This document shows, piece by piece, positions 1 through 13,004 of a stretch of DNA of 64,000 nucleotides. The DNA comes from Ailanthus altissimus. Its lineage: Eukaryota > Streptophyta > Magnoliopsida > Sapindales > Simaroubaceae. The notes beneath the pieces are model-generated. The model did not search any database and was not told where the DNA came from. It worked only from the letters and a program-made list of their open reading frames with translations. The stretch lies in assembly GCA_946807835.1 (NCBI GenBank), contig OX327706.1, forward strand, positions 21,937,001 through 22,001,000, in the 5' to 3' direction. How positions within the stretch are numbered: position 1 is the first letter of the stretch; the number at the start of each line of letters is the position of its first letter. The position numbers were made by a program, and so were the translations under genes.

Positions 1-872
1 TGGCGTATTGGTACATGTGAGAGGACTCACCGATGATCAGGGTGAGGGTTTGGCTTTTACCTTCGGGCATAAGCGTTATATATGTGTGATTTAAAGACCT
101 CACTTGTACTATTCCTCTCATACGGTATGTCACCTACGAGTGACATTTGGCTCATTATGTGATATGTGATATGTGATATGTAAGTCCTACTAAGTAGTAG
201 TTGAGTGATGGTATTCCTATTATGTGTTTTGAAAGAATGTGTAAGCGCTTACATGATATGTGATTTGATAAGATTATGATTTTGATTGATAACAACATAT
301 CATACATATGCATTGTGTACATATATGTATTTGTATTTGATATATGAAAAACTAGTATGCTTACTGAGTTTTATACTCATTATAGTTTATGGTGATTTCA
401 GGTAAATAAGGTACATGTGTGCTTAGCGGATTTGGCAAGGCTTCTGCTGTTCCTTGGGTTCCCTAAGTTGCTAGGTTGTTGTGTGTTTCATTTGGGGACA
501 CGTGGGATAGGATATTTGGTTTGTCCCTATTGAATAAATACTTATGTATTATTTCATTGTGTGTGGATTGGATTTGGTTTAAGTTTTATAAAGTGTGGTT
601 ATTGGATGATTTTAAGTAAGAATTTGCAATGGATATATTCTGGGCTCCCGGTAACAAAGTTGCTACTGGTGTCGTAGTAGAGTGTTAATCTCTGAGAAAA
701 CTCTGCGTATCTCCGGTTTAATAATTGTCCCAGTCATAATTCAATTGCTATAATTCTGAAAGAAATTGAAATGAAAGTTGAAAATTTTGTGTAATATTAT
801 TTATGAGTGCACATGCAGTGAATGAATGTAAGTGATGTCGTGTGTCGGATCTTTTGGGTCTGGGGCGTGACA
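1..872 (+). mobile_element. Ty3-gypsy LTR, right part (cut by window edge)
   Basis: This stretch aligns along its length with 9148-9879, including the shared run beginning with the GAGAGGACTCACCGATGATC motif. It ends in GGGGCGTGACA at 862-872, the terminus also seen at 9879 and at both LTRs of the 11777-16880 element. The last 250 bases are close to the last 250 of those 784-bp LTRs, so the families are related. The left end lies outside the window. No primer binding site follows at 873, so this is not a normal 5' LTR with its internal region attached. Confidence 0.75.
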
Positions 873-905
873 TAAGCCTTATAGCCAAAAGTGCTAAGAG
901 GTAAG

Positions 906-3325
906 TGTTGGAATTTGTGCTTACGTGCCATCCCAAAATGTATAAATATTTAATAATAGTATTTATATAATTATTATTTCTAATAAAATCGTTAATATTA
1001 TTTATTATTAAATGGTAAGATGCTTGTAATATTTCAGACATTGTATGATCTGAAGAAGTTCAGATCTGGTCTAAAGGAGTTTAGACTAGGGCTAAGAGTT
1101 AGCAACGCTAATAGTTATAAACACTAAGAGTTAGTGGTACTAAGAGTTAGTAAGTTTATAAGAGTTAGCGAAATCTAAAGAGTTAAAGCCTTATCTGAAA
1201 TGAGACAATGACCTGAGAATATATTAGTAATGACATAGCTGCAAGGAGTTGCAAATAGTGCTAGAAAATGTCATTATGCAAGTATGTTCTCAAACACAAT
1301 ATTCCTGATCTAATTTCATCGATGCTGGTTTATCGGTGGAACTCATTAATATAGATTAGTGTATGTCTATATCTTGATGGTTCAAATAGTTATTCTTAGC
1401 CAACCATAAGCTTAGTAGAAAACTCGTATAGAGATGCAGGTATTCAGTAAGGACTGGATATTGAACAGACTCACGAAGACATCCAATAGACATCTCATAA
1501 AGCCGTCAATGAAAGGTCTTCCGAGTTGAGTAATATTTGTGGTCCTTTGATCTAAGCGTCATGGTGGGCTTATGAGTGATCCACCATGCTTTGATTTTAC
1601 ACATGTCAGAAACCTTTCATGGTCTGACCGCTGGGTGTCGCTGGGTATGGTCCGATGCTTATGGAGTCTGGTGTGCGTAGATATAGGATCCATCAACTCA
1701 TATGAGTGGATTGTATATCCTAATGCTTCGAGATTGTATTTCAGAAAGTCTTGTGGTCGCAAGTATAAACCTCAGAAAATATATTCTGGAGGAATAAACA
1801 ATATCATAAAAGTATTTGTGGATATTGTTTAATGAAATATAAATCTGGAGATAAGTTCATAGTTGAGCAAAATAGGGATTTGACGGTGATGGTCTATATC
1901 TTTGCTCTTCAAGGATATAAATTGATGGAAGAATTATACAAATATGTAATAACCTCAACTTGCATGGTCTAACAATTTAATTTGTAATATCCGTAACGAA
2001 TGTATGGAGCATCGTTCACGGACGTATGGAGAAACTTCATATGACAAATTAAGTGTGGACCTAGTGAGTCTTACAATATGAAGTATATTCGTTACGCACT
2101 AGGGTAGCGGAATAGATTGAATTAATTCGATCCAATAAATATCAGCAAAATATAATTATTTCGGGATCCCTCGGGATGTACATTTGTCAAGACTTGATTG
2201 TTAAGTAAATCACTCAATTAATTAACAAGGGTTGTTAATTAATTGAATATTTACAAATGACAAAAATTTGTTCCATGATTTATTTTTACCTTTTTATCAT
2301 TTAACCTTAGTAGTAAAAATTAGTAAGGTAAAAAGTAATTATTCAAAATTGTTTTGAATAATTAAATTATATATTATTATTATATTATTAGATAATATTA
2401 TAATATATATAGATCATGGCATTGTATTTTAATACAATGAGGGATCTAGATATTGGCCATTTAATTACCCATTATAATTAAAGTAATTATATTTGTTAAG
2501 TAAAGATTAATTTAGGTGGCTATTATTCTAGTGCTTGGTTTAATTAATCATAAGTGGGAGACCAACAATAAAATTGGTGGAGCACTTCTTTTTGTTTAAT
2601 CAAAGTGTTGAATAAAGAAAATTAAATTTGGCTTCAATTGAATTCATTCATTCAATTGTGAGGGAAGAATTCGGCAAGGTGAAGAGAAAAGAGGTAAGAG
2701 AGAATTTTGGTTTTTGTTCATTTTCAAGTGTTGAAAAATGTAAAACTTCTCTTCATCATCTTCTCTTATAAATGGATTATAATGAACAAAAGTAAATGGA
2801 GAAAGAGATTAATAATTATGACAAGAGTTGTTCACTATTATTAATCTTATGAAAATTGTTTCTAAGTATTATACAAGAGTTGTATGTTAAATATTTCTAA
2901 TTAATACAAGAGTTGTATAGAAATTATTTACCATCTCCATTTAAGAAACAAACTTGTATTCAAAAGAGTTTGAATATATGTTGTTGAAAATTCTAAAACT
3001 AAGTTACCATTCTAACTTCTTAATCCCACCAAAAGTTATGGACTAGAATTGTTCAACAATACACTTCAAAGTGAGCTCTTCACATGAATTGGTGAAAGAC
3101 TTGAAGATTTTGTAAAGCTACCTTCATTAAGTGAGTATTTTACATTATGTTTTTAGTACAATATTGTTCATCATTTATAATTGTATAATTGTTATATTTA
3201 CGTATATATGTGATATATATGTTGAATTTGTTAAAATGAGTGTATATGTAACATGCTTTCGCTGCGTATAATTAATTTTTAAAATTACATATATACTCGT
3301 ATGTCACACACTCGATACTCTAACA
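906..3325 (+). repeat. 5' LTR of copia element (2,420 bp)
   Basis: The boundaries are TG...CA, with the left edge next to the GTAAG target duplication and the right edge two bases before the tRNA-iMet primer site. The first 640 bases are repeated at 8060-8670, and the whole LTR is repeated in reverse orientation at 26691-29116. It holds several copies of the short motif AAGAGTTAG between about 1090 and 1190. Short ORFs inside it (for example 1572-1832) have no protein homology that I recognise. Confidence 0.9.
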
Positions 3326-3327
3326 AA

Positions 3328-3339
3328 TGGTATCAGAGC
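3328..3339 (+). other. Primer binding site of copia element
   Basis: TGGTATCAGAGC is complementary to the 3' end of plant initiator-Met tRNA. It sits two bases after the LTR end, as expected for minus-strand DNA priming. Confidence 0.9.
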
Positions 3340-4058
3340 ATGCTATATTGAGTATGTGATAATTCTTGTTGTTGAATATGTTAACATGGTGATGTTGTAT
3401 ATTTAAATAACTTGATGATGTTTAAATTTGAACATGGTGATGTTTGATATTTAAGCATAATGATAAACATATGGTTGTATTCTTGAATATGTTAGTGCTT
3501 AGAATTGAAGCATGATTATGTTTGAAAATAATAACTAAAAGAAGATAGTAAAAATTGGGGACGAAAAACAGTGTCTGAAAGGTCGGAACACTGTTACAGC
3601 GTCCAATGTCGAGGCGCTCAGCCAAAAACAAAATTTTTTTTTGGAGCATTATATTGTATAATGCTAGAACCTTAACTTATTAACGCTGATCATTCCAAAC
3701 ATAATACTTCTATTTGCAATTTTGCAAGTGAAGTATTTTTAATACAATTATAAGTGTTATATTATTGTATTAAAATTACAAATGATTTGTTTACATTATT
3801 GATCACAATGGGAGCCTTATTGGTGGGGGTTAGTTGTGCTTATGTAAATAAATTTTCTATTTATGAATTAGATTCGTATGAGATGCGAAAATTTATTATT
3901 ATTATTATTGTTAATTAAAATAAATATTAATTAATAAAATAATAATTTAAATTTAAATCTCTCTTAATCAAATTAAATAAGTATTATATTATGAGATAAT
4001 ATTGTACAATAATCTGCCTTGTCAATATCGTATTAGATGAGTAATTTTTGGTCATTTT

Positions 4059-4355
4059 CAATATTGCTAAAGCATAAGGGATTGGTCGAGGTGATTCAGG
4101 CTATGCCGGTTAAATATAAGATGAGACAAATATATGCGAACGTATTACCCAATATTACTAAAGCGTGAGGGTAATACTAATAATATATATTTGATGATTG
4201 ACAAATTAATTTGAAATACACTTATCCAATATTGCTAAAAGCGTGAGGATAAGGTGTATTTAGGATCAGTGGTAGGAGTTGCAAAGAGTTGCAATTGACA
4301 AGAGTTGTCTACCTTTTGGGTTTACAAAAGCCAATATTGCTAAAGTGTGAGACTG
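4059..4355 (+). repeat. Four dispersed copies of a 20-bp motif
   Basis: The motif CAATATTGCTAAAGCGTGAG, with small changes, starts at 4059, 4150, 4227 and 4332, spaced 91, 77 and 105 bases. It lies in the 5' part of the copia internal region. Function is unknown. Confidence 0.65.
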
Positions 4356-5948
4356 GAGTAAAATGCTAATGGGATCTACTTTCTGCTGTACAGTTTAAAA
4401 GATTAAACTGTCATTTTTTTCTTTTGAGAGATTTAGGGAATTATGTAAAACAGTGGGAGAGCGTCTTTAGATTAAAAAATGTATAAAAGTTATATCCATG
4501 ATCTAAAGTGTTATTTATTAACGATTATAAATATTCCGCTAAACATCTCCAATTTTATCTTATAGTGATAAGATAAGTAACTTATAGAGATAAGATGACT
4601 ATGAGCAACCTGTTAATATACTTGATTAAGCACATAATCTATAGGGTACCGATAATTATTAAGACTTACTTATAATCTAAGAATTGTTCTAGATTAATAA
4701 AAGAAAATAAATATATAATAGATCAATAGATAATATAAAAGGTGTTTCTGATAATGTCTCTTGAGAAGAGACGGTGGATTATCAGAAAAGGATTAAGAAT
4801 AATTTGAAAGTCAAATTATATATATCCTAACCTATCTAATGATCTTCAGTGGGAACATACATGAGATGTACAAGTAGTATAATGCTTCATCTGAAATTTA
4901 TTTTATATATTTAAAATAAATATAGAGAATAATACACAATAGAAAGTGTTTTCATTATTAATAAGGTTTAAATAATAAGAGTTATTATTTAAAAAACCTT
5001 AGCTTAGAAAGATGAAACTCTTAGATACCTGTTTACCGATAATTGACATTTCATATGCAAATGATGTGTAGAGGTATAGGGATATGAGATATCGCCTATC
5101 CTTCTCACATCTGCAAGTTGTTGCATAATTTTAAGTAATACTAGAAAATGATGAAATGAGAAGTATAGTTGTACGTAAAAAATAGAGATTACATGTACGT
5201 GGTAGCTGTTAGGACTTTTAAGTCACTTCTCCATTCTAGTAAAAGCTTATGTTGTATTGTTATTATTTTGTGCCACGAATAATTAGGCGAAATATATCGC
5301 TCTCTATGGTGGACAGAGAAGGTTATCATACATACATTAAGAATAATTTTTTATGTTTATATGATAAAGATAATATTTTATTAACTGAATGTCAGTTAAT
5401 TACATGGCCTTTATATATGACATACAACGAGTAATGCATAAAAATGTCTAGGTGAACAGAACAAATAATAGTTCGAAAACTTTGAATAATAACGAATTGT
5501 GACATAAGTGATTTGGTCAAATAGCCATAAGATGACTATCCTGTCTGGTTAAGGATGGTCAAATACTTGATCTGACTATAGAACCTTGTCCAATTTATAA
5601 ATTCAGTAATTCAATGGAAGTTGCCTAAATCTTTTTTGTTGGTGTTAGACATCAAGCCACTGATTTATTAGAACTAATACATAGTGATGTATATGATCTA
5701 ATGAATTATACGGCTATTAAGAAGTTTTAATATTTCGATGTCTTTATGTCACGATATAGATATGTGTTTTTAGAAAAACATAAGTCGACAATTTTGAAGT
5801 GTTCAAAGAATTTCGATTAGAAGTAAATGAAATAAACTTAAAAGTACGTTAAATACCTTTGATTAGATCGAGGCTGTTTATACATAAGCAGTAAATTCAC
5901 GAATTATTTAAAAGAGAATGAGATTCTAGCTCAATATAGTTCTCTAAA

Positions 5949-6430
5949 TATTCCTTAACATAAATATGTTTTGAAGTATAAAGAAATCGAACTTTATTAG
6001 ACATAGTATAATTGATATTAAACTTTACCGATCTTCTAAGATATCTAAAGGGTTATGCTCTAGAAACTGTTACTCATTTATTGAATAAAGTTTCATCGTA
6101 AATTATTCCTTCTATTATATATGAGATATAAACTAGAAGGAAAGAGAATCTTAAGTATGTTAAGATTTAGGGTTATTCTACTTGCATAAATATTTCTTAA
6201 CATAAATATGTTTTGAAGTATAGAGAAATCGAACTTTATTAGACATAGTCCAATCGATATTAAACTTTACCAATCTTCTAAGATATCTAAAGGGTTATGC
6301 TCTAAAAACTGTTACTCATCTATTGAATAAAGTTTCATCGTAAATTATTCCTTCTATTATATATGAGATATAAACTAGAAGGAAAGAGAATCTTAAGTAT
6401 GTTAAGATTTAGGGTTATTCTACTTGCATA
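5949..6430 (+). repeat. 241-bp tandem duplication inside dead integrase
   Basis: Copy one (5949-6189) and copy two (6190-6430) have a period of 241 bases with only scattered substitutions. 241 is not a multiple of three, so the duplication itself shifts the integrase frame. It must have arisen in, or itself helped to kill, this element. Confidence 0.9.
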
Positions 6431-8059
6431 AGGGTTGTGCAATAGTATATACTTGGACCCAAGGGGTACAAGTATCGGTTCAAAGAATATCCCAAATATT
6501 CTATGGGATATCAGTTCAATGAACCAAAAATGGAACCTAAAGATCAATTGAGTTAAATACTTTTAACACACTTTCCCGTAGGTCATATAAAGATATAAAG
6601 ACTATTTGTTAGATATATTAGATACCTAAAATGTGTTTTTGATATTTTTCTTAGTTGAAGAAAAAGGATCCTATGACTTATAGTTAAACGATATTAAACA
6701 TCGTTTAAAGAAATTGACAAGATGCTAGAAAATTCAAAATTAACTTTAAGCATAATAATCAAGTCTAGGACTTGGTTGTGATTCATATAAGAATTATTCT
6801 TATTGGTTATAAAAGAGTTTACGCACGGAAGTGTGGACCCAAAAGCAGGTAAGAGTCTTTAAAAGCCCCATTAATGTAAAAGGTTACCCTTAACGGTCTG
6901 GGATTGATTATAAGGAAACTTTTCACCAATAAACACGCTAAAGTTAATTCAAATTTTTATTGGATATTGTAGTATGCTAAACTCTTCATTTTGATGAGGT
7001 AATCAGATAATCTGATTTCATTAAGAACGAAGAGAAAACATGTGTGTTCAGAAAAAGTAGTAGGAGCATAAATTATATTTTTAATTCTCTATATATAAAC
7101 ATACTCGTCGTTAGTTACAACGACAATGGTATGTTACAAGTCAATCAGTTAAGAGTTAACTGAATAAGAACATCTTCATAAAAGATTTGGTAGATGCTTC
7201 ATGTATACTAGGTATAAGGCGTTATACAAACAGAGTGAGGAAGTAGATAGGACTCTCCAAATCTCCATACATAGACTAAGTCCTGCAAAGGTACAATTTT
7301 AATAATTATAAAATAGTTAATGTATCTTTCAGACATTGCATTCATCTTTTTAAGAGAAAGTGTCCTCTAGTAGCAAATGAAAAAATTAGAGTGTCTAACA
7401 TTTAATATACATCAGCCAGAGGTAGCTTGATATATACCATGTTATGTACGAGACCTATATTATGATGGCTGTAATTGTTATGAGCCAGCATCAGTTTAAT
7501 CTAGGTAACGACTATTGAATGGTCATGAAACATATCCAAGTTATACTTAAGAGGTATAAAGGATACGTTTCTAATTATGGAGAAAGTTGCTTATAAATGA
7601 GAGGATACGTAGAATCAGACTTCTAATCTGATCTAGATGATAGAGAATCTACATCTGATTACGTGCTTCTTCTCAACGGTACCAAAACTTGTAGCATAAG
7701 TGCAATTCAAATGTCGACATTTGGTTCTACCGTAAAGATAGAATATATTGCAGCTTGAGAAACCTACAAAGAAATTTATGTGGATATTCAAGTTAGTTGC
7801 AGAGCTCAGAATAAATTCTAAGCTCAATGAATCCTATTACACTATAATGCAACGTTAACGGGGTAACTGCTCAAGCCAAGATACCATATAATTAAAAATA
7901 TCTTGGCTAATGGAGATGTATAAGACAATCTAGGAAAACATCCTTATAGATTATAGCGGACCCGCTTTCTAAAGCCTTAACTCTTAAAAGCGTTTAAAAA
8001 ACACGTAGAGTTAATGGATATGAAATACCATCATGAATAGCATTAGAGCAAGTGGGAGT

Positions 8060-8727
8060 TATTGAGATTTGTGCTTACGTGCCATCCCAAAATGTATAAA
8101 TATTTAATAATAATATTTATACAATTATTATTTCTAATAAAATCGTTAATATTATTTATTATTAAATGGTAAGATGCTTGTAATATTTCAGACATTGTAT
8201 GATCTGAAGAAGTTCAGATTTGGTCTAAAGGAGTTTAGACTAGGGTTAAGAGTTAGCAACGCTAATAGTTATAAACACTAAGAGTTAGCAAAATTTAAGG
8301 AGTTAGAGCCTTGTTTGAAATAGGACAATGACCTGAGAATATATTAGTAATGACATAGTTGTAAGAAGTTGCAGATAGTGCTAGAAAATGTTATTATGCA
8401 AGTTTATTCTCAAGCACAATGTTCCTGATCTAATTTCATCGATGCGGGTCTATTGGTGGAACCCATTAATATATATTAGTGTATATCTATATCTGGATGG
8501 TCCAGATGGTTAGTCTTAGTAAACCATGAGCTTAGTAGAAAGCTCGTATAGAGATGTAGGTATTCAGTAAGGACTGAATATTGAACAGACTCACGAAGAC
8601 ATCCAATAGACATCTCATAAAGCCGTTAATGGAAGGTCTTCCGAGTTGAGTAGTATTTGTGGTCCTGCGTATAGTTACTTTCTGAAATTATGTATACACT
8701 CATATGTCACACACTCGATTCCCAACA
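8060..8727 (+). repeat. 3' LTR of copia element, internally deleted
   Basis: Positions 8060 to about 8670 match the first part of the 5' LTR. The sequence then jumps to the last 55-60 bases (TCACACACTCGATTCCCAACA region) and ends CA at 8727 next to the GTAAG duplication. About 1.75 kb of LTR interior is missing. The first bases are mutated (TATTG for TGTTG). Confidence 0.85.
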
Positions 8728-9879
8728 GTAAGTATACTAGACTTTTACTGAAATCACAATAAACATAGTAATTGTTTATGTATAATTTTGTAAATGTGCT
8801 TATAAATATGTTTATGTTATGCTAAAGTATATTTGATATAAAATGCGAAAGACATATGTTTATAAATGTGAGCATTGACATTGAGCATAGACATATATGT
8901 GTTTATAAAAGTGAGCTTTTAAAATGAAATGTATTTAACAAAGAAAGCTTTTAAAGTAAAAAAATGTCCATGAGATACGTTTTGTGTTTTAAGAATGTTT
9001 GAACTCACTATTTACTTAGTAAGCACCTTATATAATTTGTGAAACCTTTATGTGTGGCATTTCCTTTGGAATTGGCATATGTTATATGTTCCGTATATAA
9101 GGAGGATCCTATTGGTACCTAAAGAAAGAGTAAGTCATCACATTCGTATGATGACGTATTGGTGCATGTGAGAGGACTCACCGATGATCAGAGTGAGTGG
9201 TTTGGCTCTTATCTTCGGGCATGAGCATTATATATGTGTAATTTAAACCTCACTTGTGCTATTCCTCTCATACGGTATATCACTTATAAGTGACATTTGG
9301 CTCATTATGTGATATATGATATAAAAGTCCTACTAAGTAGTAATTAAGTGATGATATTCCTATTATATGTTTTGAAAAAATATGTAAACGCTTACCTGAC
9401 ATTTGATTTGATAAGATTATGATTTTGATTTATCATAGCATATCATACACATGCATTGTGTACATATATGTATTTGTATTTTGATATATGAAAAACTAGT
9501 ATGTTTATTGAGTTTTATACTCATTATAGTTTATGGTGATTTAAGGTAAATAAGGTATATGTGTGCTTAGTGGATTTGATAAGGCTTCTACTGTCCATTG
9601 GGTTCCCTAAGTTGCTGGGTTGCTAAGTATTTTATTTGTGGACACGTGGTTTAAAATATTTGATTTGTCCATATTGAATAAATATCTATGTACTATTTTA
9701 TTAAGTGTAGTTATATTTTGTTATGGGTTGATTTTAGTGTTGAACTTATTAGCAACTTGCTAAGGATTCTTATGTTGAATTAAATTTTAAAATTTTATGC
9801 AATATTATTTATGAGTACACATTATTAAATGAATGTAAGTTATATCGTGTATCAAATCTTTTGAGTTTGGGGCGTGACA
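8728..9879 (+). mobile_element. Second Ty3-gypsy LTR copy
   Basis: The part from about 9148 to 9879 aligns with 1-872 and ends in GGGGCGTGACA. The part before it (8733-9147) has no visible partner in the window because the first copy is cut by the window edge. The copia element (906-8727) appears to have inserted at the left end of this LTR: bases before 901 (TGCTAAGAGGTAAG, from 891) may be its true start. No primer site follows at 9880, so it is a solo or rearranged LTR. Confidence 0.65.
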
Positions 9880-11776
9880 AAATTGATCTAGAACTTATAT
9901 ATGGGCAGCAATAGAATGCCCCATCAGACCTTGCACATGCTGACCACCAACAGACTTAAAGCCAACCACAATCTCAAGTTTTACAGCAGACTCCAAGCCA
10001 ACTATACCAACAACCTGCTGACCAACAACAGACCCAAAGCCCACCACATCAACTAGAGTCTTAAGTTTCCCAACAAAGCCCAACCTCACCACAAACTGAG
10101 CAGCAACACAGCCCAACCCCACCACATCCACATGTTGAACATACTCAATGCCCACTACCACTAGATGTTGAACATGATAAAAACTTAAGTTAATCAGGTG
10201 ATATTTCACATGATGAGGCCATTTAGTCTGACAATGACAAAGAGGAGGATGTTCTTATTGATAATGTTAATGTTGATGTTGAATAAGGAGAAAATGTTAG
10301 GAAAACTAGTACAGAAAATAATGACAGTGACAGTGAGAAAAACCATTCATTATCACAATACGAGTCAAATAACAGAGAAGATGTTGTTAGCAAGATGAGA
10401 AGCTCCATAGGGAGAGATTATTTCAGAGCAGGTACTATTGAAGAGTTTAATTTGTACATTTGACATGAATTTGATGGCATTGAGCACTTTAGAAGTGCCC
10501 TGAAGAAGCATTGCCTTAGGTAGGATTTTGAAGTCCAACATATAAAAAATGACCCAACCAGGTTTAGGGCAACGTGTAAATTTAAAGGTTGCCTTTGGTT
10601 TATTTATACTGTAAAGGTTAAGTCAAGACTTGTTTTTAGAATTCAACAGTTACAAGAAGAGCACAACTGTGATAGAGTATCTAAAACAAAAGAAGCAACA
10701 ATGGGCTGGATTGCTGAACAGTTTGTCAATAGCCTTATGATAACCCTAAAAATACCAACTAAAGCTATGAGGGATGAATTGAAACAGAGGTTTGAAATAC
10801 ATTGCAGCATGAAAAAAGTCACTAAAGTTAAAGCAAGGGCATTGAATGTGTCTAATGGAGATCATAAGAAAGCATATTAACGCTTAAGGGATTATAGACG
10901 CGCTAATAGTCTTATCAAGTTTTAGAGATTTATGTTAGAATTTTTAAATTTAAGAGAAGGATTTCTCCAAGGTTGTCGACACTTTATAGGTTTAGATATG
11001 TGTCATTTAAAGGGTTCTAATGGAGAAGTTCTACTATCTGCTGTCAATTTGGATGCAAACAATGAAATTATTTTATTAGTGGTCTGTGTTATTGAAATAG
11101 CGAGTGGAGATTCTTGGAGTTGGTTCATTGATAACTTAAAGCAATGGTATTGGCATTGTAAGAGATGACTTATTTACATTTATGACAAACAGGCAAAAAG
11201 GGATATTGTAAGCACTGGTTTGCTGCTTCAATGAGATTCTGTACAAGACCTATCATTTCTAATTTTAAAAAACAGTGGCCAGACTAAAAATTCAGGCATC
11301 TATTTTGGAAGGCAGCAAGGGTCATAAGAAATCCAACTTTTAATGATCGTATGTCAGAATTACGAACGTTAATGTTAATGTATATATGTATCTGGCCAAC
11401 ATTGAAGAAAAATTATGATGTAGGCATGCTTTTGAAAATGATGTCAAGTGTAATCATATTAACAATAATATAATAGAATTATGGAATAGTTGGTTAAATG
11501 ATCAAATGGACAAAATAGTTTTACAATTGTTTGAGTTCATAAGAAAGAAGATAATGAAAAGATTACGTAAAAGGCATGAACAAACATTAAAGTGGGAGAG
11601 AATGCTACCACCAATAATGCAAAATAAGTTAAATCAGTCTAAAAAAGATGGGAGATATGTAAAGATAATTGATGCAACTGAGAGTGTATTTGAAGTAATG
11701 AATGGTCCACGTATATATGTGGTTGATTTGAATAAGAAGATGTGTGATTGTGGGGCATTTTAGTTTAGTGATATAT
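9880..11776 (+). pseudogene. MULE (Mutator-like) transposase, 5' part, dead
   Basis: Reading across stops gives a MuDR-type protein. First comes a Gln/Pro-rich acidic N-terminus (9900-10400). Next is the zinc/DNA-binding block (FRAGTIEEFNLYI then KNDPTRFRATCKFKGC, 10420-10680). Then follows the start of the DDE catalytic domain (FIGLDMCHLKGSNGEVLLSA at 10980-11050, keeping the first Asp) with DSWSWFIDNL at 11110. Last is the C-terminal stretch ending in the first half of a SWIM zinc finger (CDC, 11743-11751). Stops occur at many places (for example after CDCGAF). The frame resumes at 16882 after removal of the LTR element, so the two parts are one former gene. Confidence 0.88.
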
Positions 11777-12560
11777 TGTAGTAACCAGTATCCACGACTG
11801 GTAAGAATAAGTATTTATATATGTATAAATATACGTATTTTATTTGTATGTTGGTGATACTTGAATTATATATTATTATTAGTAATATTTTTATAGGTTA
11901 AGGATATACGATTAGTATTGGGTTTATTTGTATGACTTTAGATTTATTTTAGGGACCAAATTGTTATACTTTAAAAGTTTTGGGGGCAAATTCGTAAATA
12001 TAAAAAATTAGCCTCTTAGTATAAAAATACACTTTTAAACCCTAATTCTCTCATTTTGGTCGAGCTACCTCTTTTAGAGAGAGAGAAGAGAGAAAAAGAG
12101 GGGAGAGAAAGAGAAGAAGGAGAAGAAAAAGAAGAAGAAATTAGAATTTTGAATTTTAAGAGGTATATCACAATTATTTCTCAATTTATTGATGTTAATT
12201 ATGTTAATTTCTTTAAGTTTTGATTTCTGGAAATATGTATAATTGAGGATTTGATGTGTATTTCATATGATATTTTGAGAATTGATGATGATCTATAAGA
12301 TAGTTTGATAAATTATGATGGATTGATTTTAAGTAAGAATTTACAATGAATATATTCTGGGCTTCCGGTAACAAAGTTGCTACTGGTGACGTAGTAGAGT
12401 GTTAATCTCTGAGAAAACTCTGCGTATCTCCGGTTCACTAATTGTCTCAGTCATAATTCAATTGCTATAATTCTGAAAGAAATTAAAATGAATGTTTAAG
12501 TTTTATTGAATGAATGTAAGTGATGTCGTATGTCAGATCTTTTGGGTCTGGGGCGTGACA
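11777..12560 (+). repeat. 5' LTR (784 bp) of LOG-carrying element
   Basis: It begins TGTAGTAACC and ends GGGGCGTGACA. It matches 16097-16880 at a constant offset of 4,320 bases. The differences I see are at 11863, 12002, 12062, 12137 and 12436. Near 12075-12140 it holds a purine-rich GA/AAG tract. Confidence 0.95.
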
Positions 12561-12568
12561 GCTTTTAT

Positions 12569-12580
12569 TGGTATCAGAGC
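12569..12580 (+). other. Primer binding site (tRNA-iMet)
   Basis: TGGTATCAGAGC lies eight bases after the 5' LTR end. It defines the + strand as the sense strand of the element, opposite to both internal genes. Confidence 0.9.
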
Positions 12581-13004
12581 TAAGATATGATTCTGTAGAC
12601 TTTTAAGTGTCGAGTCAAGGGAACCGAGCAGATGCCAAATCCTTAGGATTGTATTTGTAGCTTTGCTGTGTAAAAGTTTGACATATTCCTTAAATTTTGT
12701 ATGATTTTGTGAAGATGACACAGTATCCAAGAGCTGCTAAGATTGTTGTTGTTGTGGATAATGGTACCTTGTGGATCTTAATGTTACCATTTAGATTTTC
12801 TTTTAAGTTATGACTAATATGCTTAGTAAGAGTGATGTTGAATATCTTATAATGATAATTTGCATGTGATAGAGCAAATTGAGATAATTTTCTCAATGAC
12901 AAAATATAGAGAAGTAGAGTATTGAGACATCAATTGAAACAACTTTTATTGAAAAGGAAAACAACAACACAACAACAATAGCAGCAACAAAAATACAATA
13001 GAGG

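Larger units (their letters stand above)
3340..8055 (+). pseudogene. Degraded copia gag-pol polyprotein
   Basis: No long ORF survives, but copia blocks can be read in order across stops and frameshifts. The protease-linked stretch is at 5249-5434 (peptide with YYFVPRIIRRNISLSM and GYHTYIKNN). The integrase core start is near 5660-5770 (ATDLLELIHSDVYDLM). Later integrase is at 6040-6540 (GYALETVTHLLNKVSS, EYPKYSMGYQF). The RT start is near 6880 (GIDYKETF) and the RNase H end is near 7550-7990. Many stops mean the element cannot encode its own movement. The reading frames were followed by eye, so block edges are approximate. Confidence 0.8.
906..8727 (+). mobile_element. Decayed Ty1-copia retrotransposon with 2.4-kb LTR
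   Basis: The element begins TGTTGGAATTTGTGC and ends in CA. It is flanked by a 5-bp target duplication GTAAG (901-905 and 8728-8732). Its parts in order are a 5' LTR (906-3325), a primer site (3328-3339), a stop-riddled gag-pol region, a purine-rich tract just before 8060 and an internally deleted 3' LTR (8060-8727). Order within pol (protease, integrase, RT, RNase H) is that of Ty1-copia. Two solo LTRs of the same family lie at 26691-29116 and 39142-41501. Confidence 0.9.

Noticed and set aside
1572..1832. 86-codon open frame on the + strand
   Set aside because: Part of the copia 5' LTR; a chance frame.
9895..10209. 104-codon minus-strand frame with repeats such as VVGLG
   Set aside because: It is the reverse of the Gln/Pro-rich N-terminus of the MULE transposase, whose + strand reading fits the family.
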